DNA from: Pedobacter frigiditerrae | Lineage (GTDB): Bacteria; Bacteroidota; Bacteroidia; Sphingobacteriales; Sphingobacteriaceae | Reading direction: 5' to 3' | Length of the DNA stretch: 64,000 bases | Assembly: GCF_032678705.1 (NCBI RefSeq) | Contig: NZ_JAVTSS010000002.1 | Span: 1,612,001 to 1,676,000, forward strand | Part shown: positions 17,098 through 27,056 of the stretch, in pieces | Position numbering within the stretch: the stretch's first letter is position 1 | Layout of the letters: each line of letters begins with the position of its first letter | Program-made: the position numbers and the translations under genes | The notes under the pieces: model-generated | What the model was told of the DNA's origin: nothing | The model's database searches: none | The model's input: only the letters and a program-made list of their open reading frames with translations

Positions 17098-18837
17098 ATG
17101 GGAAACTTAGAAAGCATTGCAAAAGAACTAAAGGCTGAAATCGGCCAATACCACCCAGATTTGTTTGCCAGCCGCATTGTTTCGATCATTCATGGATTGA
17201 CACATCCCTGGAATCAGTCAGTAATTAAGGAGTTAGTTTCTCCTTTAAGACAGTTACTTTATTTGCTCAATTTAAATTTGACATCTCCGGTAAAAAAAGA
17301 GTACAAAGAGGTTTTTTTTGAAGGTTCGGATTGGACTCATTTGGTAGGATTGCTAAAGCAAATGGAAATCATTCATCAGAATGAATATGGTGAATTGAAA
17401 CCGTTCGCTGATGAATTGTTTAGTGATCTATCTGAGGATGAAGTTTTGCGGAGAAGGCTGATTGGCGTATCAACGTATAATGCGTTCTTTCATCAAGGGC
17501 CTCTACATTTTGAGGAGCAACTAATTGAAAAAATAGCAGAGATATTTAAAAACTTCAACTCTGAACTGAAAATAAAATTTGGGTGGGATTCTGTAGAGTT
17601 TTTGTCTTTATATGACGGTCTGGATAATCTGCGTCAAGATAAGGAAGACAGTGCTTTGATGAAAAAACCGCAAAAGAAAGAACCGAGTTTAGAGGAGTTT
17701 AAACAAAATATCAACGATGCCCTGAAAAATGGCAAGTCTTTTCAAGAGGCAATGATGGAAGCTGCACCTTTTGACACTTCAATTTTTGAATATCAAAGCA
17801 ATCCATCAAGCGTTAATATATTCTGTAAAGCTGATTTAGACGATTTTTCTGAAGCTTTGTCAGATGCATTGCTTGCGAACTTTACAGTTAAGAGAGCGGA
17901 AATAGACTCATTCCAATTTTTTAGCCAGCCAAACCAAATTCTCAAAAAGCCTATTTACGAATTAGGTAGTGGCAACTACCTAATTGTGGATTATAGACTA
18001 CTCCTTAGTGCAATGTTTTCATTTTTACAGCAGAAATGTTCGGAAATAATTAAAAAACCCAATAGATTAACAAGTGCAAAAGATAAATACTTGGAAACAA
18101 AAGTAACCGAAGTGTTTACTGATTTTTATAAACAGGATAAAAATGCTAAAATATTTTCGTCATATTATCTGGATGGTAGTGAACGTGATCTTCTGGTTTT
18201 ATCAAAAGATACTGTTTTGATTATTGAGGCCAAAGCCGGAAACATTCGGGAACCAATGTTTGATCCAGATAAAGCTTACGCAAAAATATGGTCTGATTTC
18301 AAAGATACAATCGACTATGGCTATGAACAAACGTTTTCCGTGAAGGAAAAATTCCTGAAGAAACAAAGTTTTGATATTACTGATGACAAAAAGAAGATTT
18401 TGCATTCAATTGATCCTGGTATTTATAAAAATGTTTTTTCAATAATTGTAACATATAATAAGTTTGGGCATGCTCAAAACGACTTGTGGCTCATGTTAGA
18501 CTTATTTGATGAAGATGACGAATATCCTTGGTCTGTGTGTGTGGATGACTTGGAGATTTTTCTTCTGGCAATGAAAAAACTAAATTTCTCTCTAGCTGAT
18601 TTTACTCGATATTTAAAACTTAGGTCACAGTTACATGGCAATCTTGTTGTAAATGATGAAGGCCGAGTGATGGGACATTTTTTAACAAATAAAAGATTTC
18701 AATATAATAAGGTCACTTACAGATTTGTAGCAAGCGACGATATAATTTTTGATAAACTTTATAGCACCGGTCTCGGTTTCAAAAACGAACGACGACTAAC
18801 AATGAAGCTAGACCCACGTATAAGAAAATTATATTAA
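17098..18837 (+). CDS. Large protein with a C-terminal PD-(D/E)XK nuclease-like domain
   Basis: 579 residues. The first 310 residues are helical and unrecognised. Between about 335 and 460 lies a restriction-endonuclease-like core: a helix KYLETKVTEVF, then GSERDLLVLSKDTVLIIEAKAG with D364, E377 and K379 forming the D...ExK triad. The pattern is like NERD/Mrr-related nucleases. It is the last gene of the plus-strand cassette and ends only 16 bases before the stop of a convergent minus-strand nuclease gene. A DNA-cutting effector role is inferred. Confidence 0.7.
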   Translation: MGNLESIAKELKAEIGQYHPDLFASRIVSIIHGLTHPWNQSVIKELVSPLRQLLYLLNLNLTSPVKKEYKEVFFEGSDWTHLVGLLKQMEIIHQNEYGELKPFADELFSDLSEDEVLRRRLIGVSTYNAFFHQGPLHFEEQLIEKIAEIFKNFNSELKIKFGWDSVEFLSLYDGLDNLRQDKEDSALMKKPQKKEPSLEEFKQNINDALKNGKSFQEAMMEAAPFDTSIFEYQSNPSSVNIFCKADLDDFSEALSDALLANFTVKRAEIDSFQFFSQPNQILKKPIYELGSGNYLIVDYRLLLSAMFSFLQQKCSEIIKKPNRLTSAKDKYLETKVTEVFTDFYKQDKNAKIFSSYYLDGSERDLLVLSKDTVLIIEAKAGNIREPMFDPDKAYAKIWSDFKDTIDYGYEQTFSVKEKFLKKQSFDITDDKKKILHSIDPGIYKNVFSIIVTYNKFGHAQNDLWLMLDLFDEDDEYPWSVCVDDLEIFLLAMKKLNFSLADFTRYLKLRSQLHGNLVVNDEGRVMGHFLTNKRFQYNKVTYRFVASDDIIFDKLYSTGLGFKNERRLTMKLDPRIRKLY

Positions 18838-18853
18838 TTACAAGGTTTAACAT

Positions 18854-20404
18854 CTATTTAAAATACTTACTCTTGATTGCTGAATTCAGATTGAGCAGTC
18901 TTGTTAGTTCGTATTTGGAATAACAATGTGATACATTCACCCCAATATTTCGATTGAAGCCGTCGAGCATATCATATAATGTTGCATCAATCACTGCTGT
19001 AGTAAAAACACCATATCCTTTTGCCCCGTATTGAATGATAACATTTGCCGCATCACCAATCTTTGATGCAGAAAGTGATGAGTTTTCAGAAAGAAACTTG
19101 CACTGAAATATATATAGTTCTTGTTCTTGTGTAGGAGTCCTCCTAGTTTTGACAACTATATCTCTTCCTCCGTCTCTCGAACGAGATTTGCCCATCTTTT
19201 GAATAGTTGAAGAATCAAAATTAGGATGGCAATACAATATGTCATAACAAAGCTCTTCAAATGAATTATCATTCAATATAGAAAAGTTGCAATCGCTTGT
19301 AATCGCCGATGCTATAAGGTTTTGTATTTTTGAAAATCTTGGATTTAGATATTCGTAAATCCCCTTAAGTTCACCAAAATTCAACATCTCATTCTGAAAA
19401 AAAACAAGTTTATATGACTTGTATTCAAGAGATGTAACACCACCACATTGTGATAAATAAAATGTTAGATTTTTTTCATCTATGACTGAGATAATTCTTG
19501 GCTTTTTTTTAGTTGAGTGTGTCTTCCTTTTTTTGCCACCGAATATATCATATTGAACAATTATCTGACTGGCTATTGTTGCGGACTCTTGTGAGGTAAT
19601 TAAATTTTCGATGAAATTGATGCCATTAATTAATTCAGGCATCTTTCTGAAATAAATTGCGGTAAAATTGTTTAGTAAAATTGTCGAATATTGATAATTA
19701 ATCCTATCTGCAGCCTCAAGTATAACTTGGTTTTCAAGTCCCGAATAGAGGCTTAATGTAGTTGTCAAGTCCGTATGGGGAGGTATGACCCAATTATCAA
19801 TAGAGAAATAAATAGTTTCATTGAAAGACTTACTGATAGGATTTTTCCAATAACCATAGCGGTGTTCTGGATTTTTCTTGTAAATCCTGCTTAAAAATAA
19901 ATTCTCTGGTTGTGTTTGATTGGAGGCTAATTCTAAATAGCCTTGATTGATTAAGTTGGCCCAATATCCATTTATCAGCTCGGGAAATGTGAATTCAATG
20001 CTTTCGATACAGGTTTCGTAAGATAGGATTTCATCCATAAATGAAATTCGATCAATTTCGCCGTATACATCAAACTCTTGTGTTAACATTTCTTTGAGGT
20101 ATGTCATATAGCTAATAAAAGATTTCAGATCATGACATTTGCAGGTAATTTTAAAATCTGTATAATACTTTTCTCTTGTTACAAGTTTACTATCTAAAAC
20201 AATAATGAAAGGCACTAACTTTTCACAACAATACGAAACCTCAGAATAGTCGGATACAATGTCCAAAATACTTTGAGAAAAACCAATCGATTGCAATGGA
20301 AATGAGAGTTCAAAGGCTTTTTCCGCCAAGATTTCCTCCACTAATTGATCAATGCAGTTTTTATCAAAATCTGTTATAAGATAGTTTGTCATTAATTCTT
20401 GCAT
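18854..20404 (-). CDS. Mrr-like restriction endonuclease with unknown N-terminal domain
   Basis: 516 residues. The C-terminal domain (about 380-510) is of the Mrr_cat type: SFEELCYDIL, then GGRDIVV with D415, then QCK with Q434 and K436 in place of ExK. This is a PD-(D/E)XK variant found in Mrr enzymes. The N-terminal 370 residues are unrecognised and may hold a target-recognition module. It lies 101 bases downstream of the AIPR gene on the same strand, so it is probably the last gene of the methyltransferase/MORC/Z1 cluster, although the gap also allows its own promoter. Confidence 0.8.
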   Translation of the reverse strand: MQELMTNYLITDFDKNCIDQLVEEILAEKAFELSFPLQSIGFSQSILDIVSDYSEVSYCCEKLVPFIIVLDSKLVTREKYYTDFKITCKCHDLKSFISYMTYLKEMLTQEFDVYGEIDRISFMDEILSYETCIESIEFTFPELINGYWANLINQGYLELASNQTQPENLFLSRIYKKNPEHRYGYWKNPISKSFNETIYFSIDNWVIPPHTDLTTTLSLYSGLENQVILEAADRINYQYSTILLNNFTAIYFRKMPELINGINFIENLITSQESATIASQIIVQYDIFGGKKRKTHSTKKKPRIISVIDEKNLTFYLSQCGGVTSLEYKSYKLVFFQNEMLNFGELKGIYEYLNPRFSKIQNLIASAITSDCNFSILNDNSFEELCYDILYCHPNFDSSTIQKMGKSRSRDGGRDIVVKTRRTPTQEQELYIFQCKFLSENSSLSASKIGDAANVIIQYGAKGYGVFTTAVIDATLYDMLDGFNRNIGVNVSHCYSKYELTRLLNLNSAIKSKYFK

Positions 20405-20505
20405 GCTTGAGGTTGGGTTTTTAGATACTCATATACACAATAGGCTTTTTTGCACCTAAATATTTTAGGAATGTGTAATAGTAGGACACAAAATTTCCGC
20501 TTTAA

Positions 20506-22896
20506 TTAAAGGTTCATAATATTTGACTTCACGCTCCATATTTGCTTCATAGTCGGACTTTTACCTTCATTCAGCTGTTTTGCAATCTCATCATATACCG
20601 AGTAGAACTTTGCTCCCTTGACCTTGGCGATTTCTCGTTGACGCTGAAAGGCTGAAACTATATTTTCCGAATTTTCGATGCATTTGTTGTATATTCCAAC
20701 GACTATTTCAAAGGAACGGTACCAATCTACATCATTGGTTGTACTATTCTTGTCAAAAAACTCGGGATGTGAAATTCTTACAAGCTGTATGGTTTCCTCT
20801 TCAAAATCCAGATAATCAGAAGTGATATCGTTTTTATTGACGATACAGTTGATGATGTGATCTATCTTACTCCGTTGCCCTGGTTGAAGTGTTTCAGAAA
20901 GGAGCAATCCAAGCCGCTTATAATATTCTGCAGTTCTGGCAAAGATCTCTACATTTCTTTTCAAAATGCTGAAGTCGGCAAATTTTTGTTTTGATTTTTT
21001 GGATAGTCTTGCTTTTAGAGCCTCTTTCGTAATCGTATATTTTTCTAATATCTTGGCCGCATCATGACTACCCATATAGGCTGCGATCTCTTGGCTTTGG
21101 GAGATGTTTTCCCAAAGTTCCTTACGTTTTGAGTACTCTCCAAAATCGTCGCTATCCGCATATTTTTTGATAAGATCGTTCATTAGTTCCATCATTTTTT
21201 TCATAAAGATGTTGAAGTCATCTTCCAAATCCTCTTTGAGCCAAAGCTTACCGAGGTCAAAAATTTTCCCGCCTTTGCTGCCGTCGGTAAATTTATAAAG
21301 AACGGAAATCGAATAGGGTACCACTGCAGAGCGAATCTGCCCAATAGCATTTTTGCCCTGTCCATACAGCTCTTCGAGATTTCTAAAAAGGATGATCTTT
21401 GAAATAAGCATTTCATAGAAGTTCCTGTCGATATCGGTTTTTCCTTTCCCATTTTCATCTCCGCTCAACGCTTCGATAAAATATTTGAATACCTTATCTC
21501 CTCCTTTTTTCACAACATAGGGCTGATCTCCCCAAGCGGTGAAGTACTTGCCAAGCTGTTCTTTGGAGAACCTTACCTCTTTGGGGTAATCTTTTTCCGC
21601 CTTTCCTCCCATACGAATCAGGGTACTAAATTCTCCCTTTGATTTCTCAAAGAACCATTTTTTGCCACTTGGCATCATCACACTATCCGACAACGCCTTT
21701 ATTTTATTCAGCTGGGGATTGCGTGAGCCTAGGTCAACAGTGGAAACTTTTGTTTGCGAATTTGAATACTTACTGATTTTTGATATCAGGTCATCGAGAC
21801 CTTCCTCACTTACATTTTTTGCGACATTGATTTTAGCCATCACCCTTACCTTGTCTACGGAAAAACCATCCTTTCTGGTAAAAAAGATACTAGCAGTAGT
21901 CTGTCCTCCATTGACGATCTGGAAATCGGTAAGCGATCTGATGTAGGTCTTTCCATCGATTTCGACGGTTTCTTTTCCAGTGGAAGTAACTGTGATGCCG
22001 TTGTTAAAAGCAATGAATTTTTCTGGGTTCAGCCGTATGGTTTCTCTAATACCAGCATTGGCACCTTTAAACTGTAGAAACGACCTTACATTCTTTTCAA
22101 GCAATCTGGTACTGAACTTACGGTATAAGTCTGCAAGGATAGTTGCAGGAAGTACGCATAAATATGATTCAAAATGGTCTTCATCGGCGGCCTTTATCGC
22201 CTCGATCTTGTAATTGAAATCTTTTTCAAAATCGATGACAAGCGCCTCCCTTTGTCCGCGTGATACTTCTACTGTATAAAGAAAATTCAGGTCTATCAGT
22301 CTTTTAATGATCAATAGGCTCTTTGTTCTTTTCGTACGGTCTTTTGTAAAACTAATAGTCAGCTCTTCATCTTCAAATTCGAATTTTTTTGGCTGCGGGA
22401 GCGTTCCACGGTTTTCAACTGTTGCAGTGGCAGAAATAAGAAAGATTTCGACTACGTCAAACTGCTCGGTACCTTGGTTTGATGCCATCTTTGCCGCGAG
22501 CGCCCTAACGGGACTTGACAATTGGAGCTCGTCGTTGAGGTAGCCCTTAAAAGCTTTGTTTACAAATCTGGTTGCCCGTTTGAATTGGCTTTCATAGGAA
22601 GATCTTGTCGATACTGTTAAAGATTCGTTGTTGGCTGCCAGATCGATTTTGGTTTCATCCACTAGAAAAAGCTGGAGCCTTTCCCCAGAATCGTTCTCGG
22701 AATAGCCATTGATCTTCAGGTTTTCTTCGTTGTAAAGGTAATAGCTTTCGTTGCACTCGTCGCTATCAACAAGTTTTGCATCGAACATCAGGGGGAGTAC
22801 CTGTGCAATGAAACGGTTCTGGTTTATGAAGCCTTCGCTATCTAATGCTTCATCCAGTAACCTTTTCCTAAAATTTAAAAATTCCTCTATCTGCAT
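20506..22896 (-). CDS. AIPR (abortive infection phage resistance) family protein
   Basis: 796 residues. The AIPR hallmarks are present: FNNGIT at 297-302 and IVNGGQTT at 327-334, with the basic segment SFLQFKGANAGIR before them. The family (PF10592) was recognised in restriction-modification-like operons together with MORC ATPases and Z1 helicases, the context found here. Its start overlaps the stop of the DUF4420 gene by one base, so the two are coupled. The biochemical activity is not established; a DNA-targeting or abortive-infection effector role is likely from context. Confidence 0.9.
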   Translation of the reverse strand: MQIEEFLNFRKRLLDEALDSEGFINQNRFIAQVLPLMFDAKLVDSDECNESYYLYNEENLKINGYSENDSGERLQLFLVDETKIDLAANNESLTVSTRSSYESQFKRATRFVNKAFKGYLNDELQLSSPVRALAAKMASNQGTEQFDVVEIFLISATATVENRGTLPQPKKFEFEDEELTISFTKDRTKRTKSLLIIKRLIDLNFLYTVEVSRGQREALVIDFEKDFNYKIEAIKAADEDHFESYLCVLPATILADLYRKFSTRLLEKNVRSFLQFKGANAGIRETIRLNPEKFIAFNNGITVTSTGKETVEIDGKTYIRSLTDFQIVNGGQTTASIFFTRKDGFSVDKVRVMAKINVAKNVSEEGLDDLISKISKYSNSQTKVSTVDLGSRNPQLNKIKALSDSVMMPSGKKWFFEKSKGEFSTLIRMGGKAEKDYPKEVRFSKEQLGKYFTAWGDQPYVVKKGGDKVFKYFIEALSGDENGKGKTDIDRNFYEMLISKIILFRNLEELYGQGKNAIGQIRSAVVPYSISVLYKFTDGSKGGKIFDLGKLWLKEDLEDDFNIFMKKMMELMNDLIKKYADSDDFGEYSKRKELWENISQSQEIAAYMGSHDAAKILEKYTITKEALKARLSKKSKQKFADFSILKRNVEIFARTAEYYKRLGLLLSETLQPGQRSKIDHIINCIVNKNDITSDYLDFEEETIQLVRISHPEFFDKNSTTNDVDWYRSFEIVVGIYNKCIENSENIVSAFQRQREIAKVKGAKFYSVYDEIAKQLNEGKSPTMKQIWSVKSNIMNL

Positions 22897-23867
22897 TACA
22901 TGTACCTTTCTGAAGTTTTAAAATTGAACAATTGACGGACATCTAAGCTGTAGGATACCTCAGCAATCCCTGAGGGGAGCATTGAGGGCGTGATTTTTGG
23001 AAAATCCTCATGCAAACAGTCATAAGTCTCTATCTTTTCTACTACGAATCTGAGATGCTCATATCTCACTAAACCGTCTCCAAGGAGACCTTTTTGTGCC
23101 AAGGCCTTCACTAAGATGCTGAAATCGCCATTTTTGTCCCACACTAATGTTCTTAGCGTGCTGATTAGCTGTGAAAGTGATATTCCAATAAGATAATCTT
23201 GGTTTACGCTAATAATACAAAGCTCAAGATCATTGTCATCGGTTGTTTCTAATTGGAACTCACTAGAGATGTTGATCTTGTTTTTTGAGCCAGCTTTTGT
23301 TTTTACCTCAATAAATCGCCCCTGTAACTCAAAATCATTTCTAGCATCAAAGGGTCCTTTCCATGACTCAAGAATCAGGTCGATGTCGACTGGACTGGTC
23401 TGAGAAATCATCTCTCGCAGAAGCACTAGTTCGCCAAAGAGACCTTTGATCATCTCGTCCGACAAACCCTGCATATCAAGCGCAGTAAAGAAGCCACTCC
23501 ACCTGTAAAATGACTTGATGAACTCATTGACATATTCATCCTGTGATTCCATATCACACACCTTATGGTACAGAGATATAACCAGATCGTTAAAAAGGTC
23601 GTTGAATTCAGGATTGGCAAGTTTCACGACCACATGGTTGCTTTCCTGATAAAAATCAATTGAAAGGTTTTCCTTAAATATTCCCTTAAATTTGAAGTCA
23701 CGGTTTTCTGGGCAGACAAGGATTAGCGTTCTGCAATCGGTTCTATCTGTGGCAAGATATATGTCTGGGATGCTTTCGCTTGAAATCCTTATCGATCGGA
23801 AACCGCTATCTAGGGGCTCGAGGGCTTCTACTTTTGCCCACTGAGATGTTAATTGTTCTATTGTCAT
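22896..23867 (-). CDS. PD-(D/E)XK motif protein (DUF4420 family)
   Basis: 323 residues. The stretch GLFGELVLL (142-150) supplies the first Glu of the fold. It is followed by SWKGPFDARNDFE (D178) and FIEVKTK (E187, K189), which form the D...ExK nuclease triad typical of DUF4420. It is the probable endonuclease subunit of the methyltransferase/MORC/Z1/AIPR cluster. It starts nine bases after the Z1 helicase and overlaps AIPR by one base, so stoichiometric production is likely. Confidence 0.85.
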   Translation of the reverse strand: MTIEQLTSQWAKVEALEPLDSGFRSIRISSESIPDIYLATDRTDCRTLILVCPENRDFKFKGIFKENLSIDFYQESNHVVVKLANPEFNDLFNDLVISLYHKVCDMESQDEYVNEFIKSFYRWSGFFTALDMQGLSDEMIKGLFGELVLLREMISQTSPVDIDLILESWKGPFDARNDFELQGRFIEVKTKAGSKNKINISSEFQLETTDDNDLELCIISVNQDYLIGISLSQLISTLRTLVWDKNGDFSILVKALAQKGLLGDGLVRYEHLRFVVEKIETYDCLHEDFPKITPSMLPSGIAEVSYSLDVRQLFNFKTSERYM

Positions 23868-23876
23868 CGTTAGCGG

Positions 23877-26800
23877 CTAAATATTGTCTTCAGGTAGTGC
23901 AAGATCGCTTTCGTCGACCTCATCAAGTTCTTCATCAAGATCAAGTTCATAATCTCCATGAACATATCTCCCACCAGGGTCATCTTCGATAGGCGGGAAA
24001 CCAATCGCCATACCAACAATCGGGATATTGAGGTCAATCCTTTCTTGATCAACAAGCTCAGCGAATTCTTGGTCCTCATTACCTTTTTCCTGTAGAAATG
24101 TATAATACGAATCAAACAGATAAATAATCAACAGCCCCTGTTGTGGTGGCATTTTCTCCCTATAGACTCTTTCGGGTATGGTGAGCTTCTGTGCCGCTTC
24201 TTCGGCTTGCTGCGTTGACCAATCCCTATTTGCGAGTTTGAAGTTTGCCGACCGCTGGCTTCTGAAGTCGGCAATTGCCGCATCCTTTTCTTGCTGGGTT
24301 AATAAAATGCTCAAATCGGCACCAGAAGAGATGATGTTGGCTGATTTTCCGGCTGCGTCAAATATTTTAGTCTCCTGAAATTTCTTTCGGAACTTTTTTG
24401 CGCTGGGCGAACCTGCGCCAGGACCGCGTCTAATACTCAAGGTAATCTCTTCAGGAAGTCCGCTTTCGAGTTTGGTAAGCTTACCCTTCCCCGTGGTCAC
24501 ATTGGCCTGTCCGGTAGTTTTTATGGCGATAGTCCAATTGGTAAGATATTTCTTTTCCCTGCATAGCTCGATGAATTTTACCATCGTGCTTCGGTCAGCT
24601 GGAGTAAAGTTATTCTCAGCCTGTATAATCTCGATTACGCCTTGGGCATCTGTAGTTGTAGAAAGGAAACCGTTTTCAGATGTACTAAAAGTATGCTTGG
24701 CAATAATGTTGTCCCTAAAACTTCTCCAGACATTTTGAATTTTTTCGCTATTAATCTGAAAAGACGTGGTCTGTTCGAGTTGATCCTGATAGGACCAGTT
24801 CACTTCTTTTGTCCCCCTCAGGATGGCTGGTCTGGTTATCTTAAGAGTTCCTGGATGCTTTTTCACGCGCAATATAAAACTAGCAGGCGTTTTTTCCTTG
24901 GCCTCCATTTTTTTGAACTCTACCTCGAGTTCTTCTATGGCTCTGGTAGTAGAGTTAAATTTGTCAACAGAGTCCTGTGTGATGAACAGTTTGCAACAGT
25001 CTAAGTAACCGGGCCTGTATCCGAACCATCGTCCCATCTGTAGTAATGTATCTGAATAATTGGTGGAGCGGATAAAATAGTTTATGGTTAATCCCTCCAA
25101 GGTGAAGCCCCGAGAAAGTCTGTTTCCACCTATTGCAATCACTTTCTTAGGTGCGTTTGAAGGGTATTCAAGTTTGTCCTTGGTTACATTGTTGATAGCT
25201 TTTATTTCAATATTTTTGACCGCTTCCGGGATATAGGACTTCAATGCTTCAAAGCTGATGGGCGCCATGAACTTATCTTCGTAATTAACGGGCAGATAGT
25301 TCTGGATGGATTCGATGATCGTCGCATAGTATTCATACCAGTAATTTTCGAAAAGCGCATACACCGAATTCTGCGACGTCGGAAGGTCTATGCCTATTTT
25401 GCTTTCTAGGTCGCTTACGAAGTCTTGAACAAGATCCCTAGTTCGGTTTTGCCAAAAGGTAAACCTAGAAATGTGAATAAGCATGGTATTATGCGGATTG
25501 AAGAGCGCAGACTGGAGCATATTCTTTTTTCTGCTCTCACGGATTGCCGTGGCTAGGATAAAACAAATGATGCTATCCTTGAGCGACTTGGGCAATACTC
25601 TTGGAAACGGATCGTCAGATTTACTGGCTCTTGTGGAATTTTTGTAATCGTGATAGTCTTCAAACTCCATGTAGCCACCATCCTGTTCGAATTCGAATCG
25701 ATCTTTGTAATGTTTTATAGGAACAAGTTCGCCATCTTCGTTCCTCCATACCCTTGACGGAAAGGAAGCCATATAATCATCGACTACTTCTACAAGTGGG
25801 ATTTTTTCGGTTTGGTAATCTTCAATTGCAGTTTCAAAGATCTGTTTTGCACCTATATAGTTAGATGGTGGATTTAAAAGGACAATAAAATCATCTGGGA
25901 AAAGATAATCTTCTTGGTCCAACAGTTTTTGCTTGAAGGTTCCATCCGCTTCAAGCAGTTTGGTATCGATGACCCATTTAGCTTCACTTGCTAGGTTTCG
26001 ATCCTGTAAAACGTTCGCAAAAGGTGTTGCCGTATAACCCAAATAGGTTTTTTTGTTGAAGAGGCTCAACAATGCACGGATGTGGCCGTTTATTTTGGAG
26101 GCGTATTCCCTTCCTTTCTTTCCTTCATTGTTCAACGACGCATTATCGGCCTCATCGTCTACAATCAACAGTGGTATATCATGTTTGGCTACGTCTTCGC
26201 CGATGAAGTCGTGAAGCCAGATGATGAGGTTTTTCAGCACCCCAACATTTTTTTTACATACAAGGATGCTGGTATGGTTGATAGAGAAATCTGCGTCCAC
26301 AAGATTTTTGTTAAAGTCGGATTTTGCCGATGTTATCGCAATCACCTGCTCGACGTTATTGTCCCCGAGCTTTCCGAACCTATGGATTTTTCCTACACCT
26401 TTGGTCTGGTTCTTTTGTGTTTCAAGGTTCTGCCCCTCTCCGATAACATCACTTTCCAGCCTGAGTTGTGTCTGGCTTCGCAGATCCTCCATGATTCCAG
26501 AAAGGACGATAATTAGGCCGTAACCAAGATCAATCGAGCGGTTAATTACCGCATTGAAATTTCCTGTCTTGCCAGATTGAACGCTACCAACAACTAGACC
26601 ACGCGTATAAAAAGCCTTTGTCCCCTTAGGATTGCCCATTTTTTCGACAATTGAAAGACTGGAATCTGAGATTTCGCTTACCACTTTCTCGCTCCGTCCC
26701 GTTTTGCTTAGCAACTTTAGGTAACGGTTAGTATAGTTCCACTCGAAATCTGGCCCAAGATAATCGTCCGTCAGCCAAGTCTGGAAACCTTGTTTGGTTA

Positions 26801-27053
26801 GTGCATGACTGGGTTCGATGACGATCGGATTCACAGAAAGGTATTCTTTGAGCGCAGTAGCAAAATATTGCAGATGGGTAGTATCATCAATCAGAGGATA
26901 TTTTAGGAGCGAGAAGATGGTATTAGCTGATGCTTTTACCGACTCAAAAATCCCATCAAAGAAAGCATGGTCGAGCTTATTGCCAACAGCGTGTTCTTTG
27001 GCTTTTGTAGCGATAAGATTTTTTAGGATCTCAATATAGCTAGAGTAGTTCAT
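23877..27053 (-). CDS. Z1-domain superfamily II helicase/ATPase
   Basis: 1058 residues. Helicase motifs are clear: Walker A GSVQSGKT (156-163), DDEAD (299-303), GYTATPFAN (339-347), the Z1 signature IGGNRLSRGFTLEGL (641-655) and QMGRWFGYRPGY (672-683, arginine finger region). The tail is acidic. Z1 proteins are DNA-translocating ATPases in MORC-containing restriction operons. It is three bases downstream of the MORC-like ATPase and nine bases upstream of the nuclease. It probably moves along DNA to deliver the nuclease or test methylation state. Confidence 0.93.
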   Translation of the reverse strand: MNYSSYIEILKNLIATKAKEHAVGNKLDHAFFDGIFESVKASANTIFSLLKYPLIDDTTHLQYFATALKEYLSVNPIVIEPSHALTKQGFQTWLTDDYLGPDFEWNYTNRYLKLLSKTGRSEKVVSEISDSSLSIVEKMGNPKGTKAFYTRGLVVGSVQSGKTGNFNAVINRSIDLGYGLIIVLSGIMEDLRSQTQLRLESDVIGEGQNLETQKNQTKGVGKIHRFGKLGDNNVEQVIAITSAKSDFNKNLVDADFSINHTSILVCKKNVGVLKNLIIWLHDFIGEDVAKHDIPLLIVDDEADNASLNNEGKKGREYASKINGHIRALLSLFNKKTYLGYTATPFANVLQDRNLASEAKWVIDTKLLEADGTFKQKLLDQEDYLFPDDFIVLLNPPSNYIGAKQIFETAIEDYQTEKIPLVEVVDDYMASFPSRVWRNEDGELVPIKHYKDRFEFEQDGGYMEFEDYHDYKNSTRASKSDDPFPRVLPKSLKDSIICFILATAIRESRKKNMLQSALFNPHNTMLIHISRFTFWQNRTRDLVQDFVSDLESKIGIDLPTSQNSVYALFENYWYEYYATIIESIQNYLPVNYEDKFMAPISFEALKSYIPEAVKNIEIKAINNVTKDKLEYPSNAPKKVIAIGGNRLSRGFTLEGLTINYFIRSTNYSDTLLQMGRWFGYRPGYLDCCKLFITQDSVDKFNSTTRAIEELEVEFKKMEAKEKTPASFILRVKKHPGTLKITRPAILRGTKEVNWSYQDQLEQTTSFQINSEKIQNVWRSFRDNIIAKHTFSTSENGFLSTTTDAQGVIEIIQAENNFTPADRSTMVKFIELCREKKYLTNWTIAIKTTGQANVTTGKGKLTKLESGLPEEITLSIRRGPGAGSPSAKKFRKKFQETKIFDAAGKSANIISSGADLSILLTQQEKDAAIADFRSQRSANFKLANRDWSTQQAEEAAQKLTIPERVYREKMPPQQGLLIIYLFDSYYTFLQEKGNEDQEFAELVDQERIDLNIPIVGMAIGFPPIEDDPGGRYVHGDYELDLDEELDEVDESDLALPEDNI

Positions 27054-27056
27054 ATT

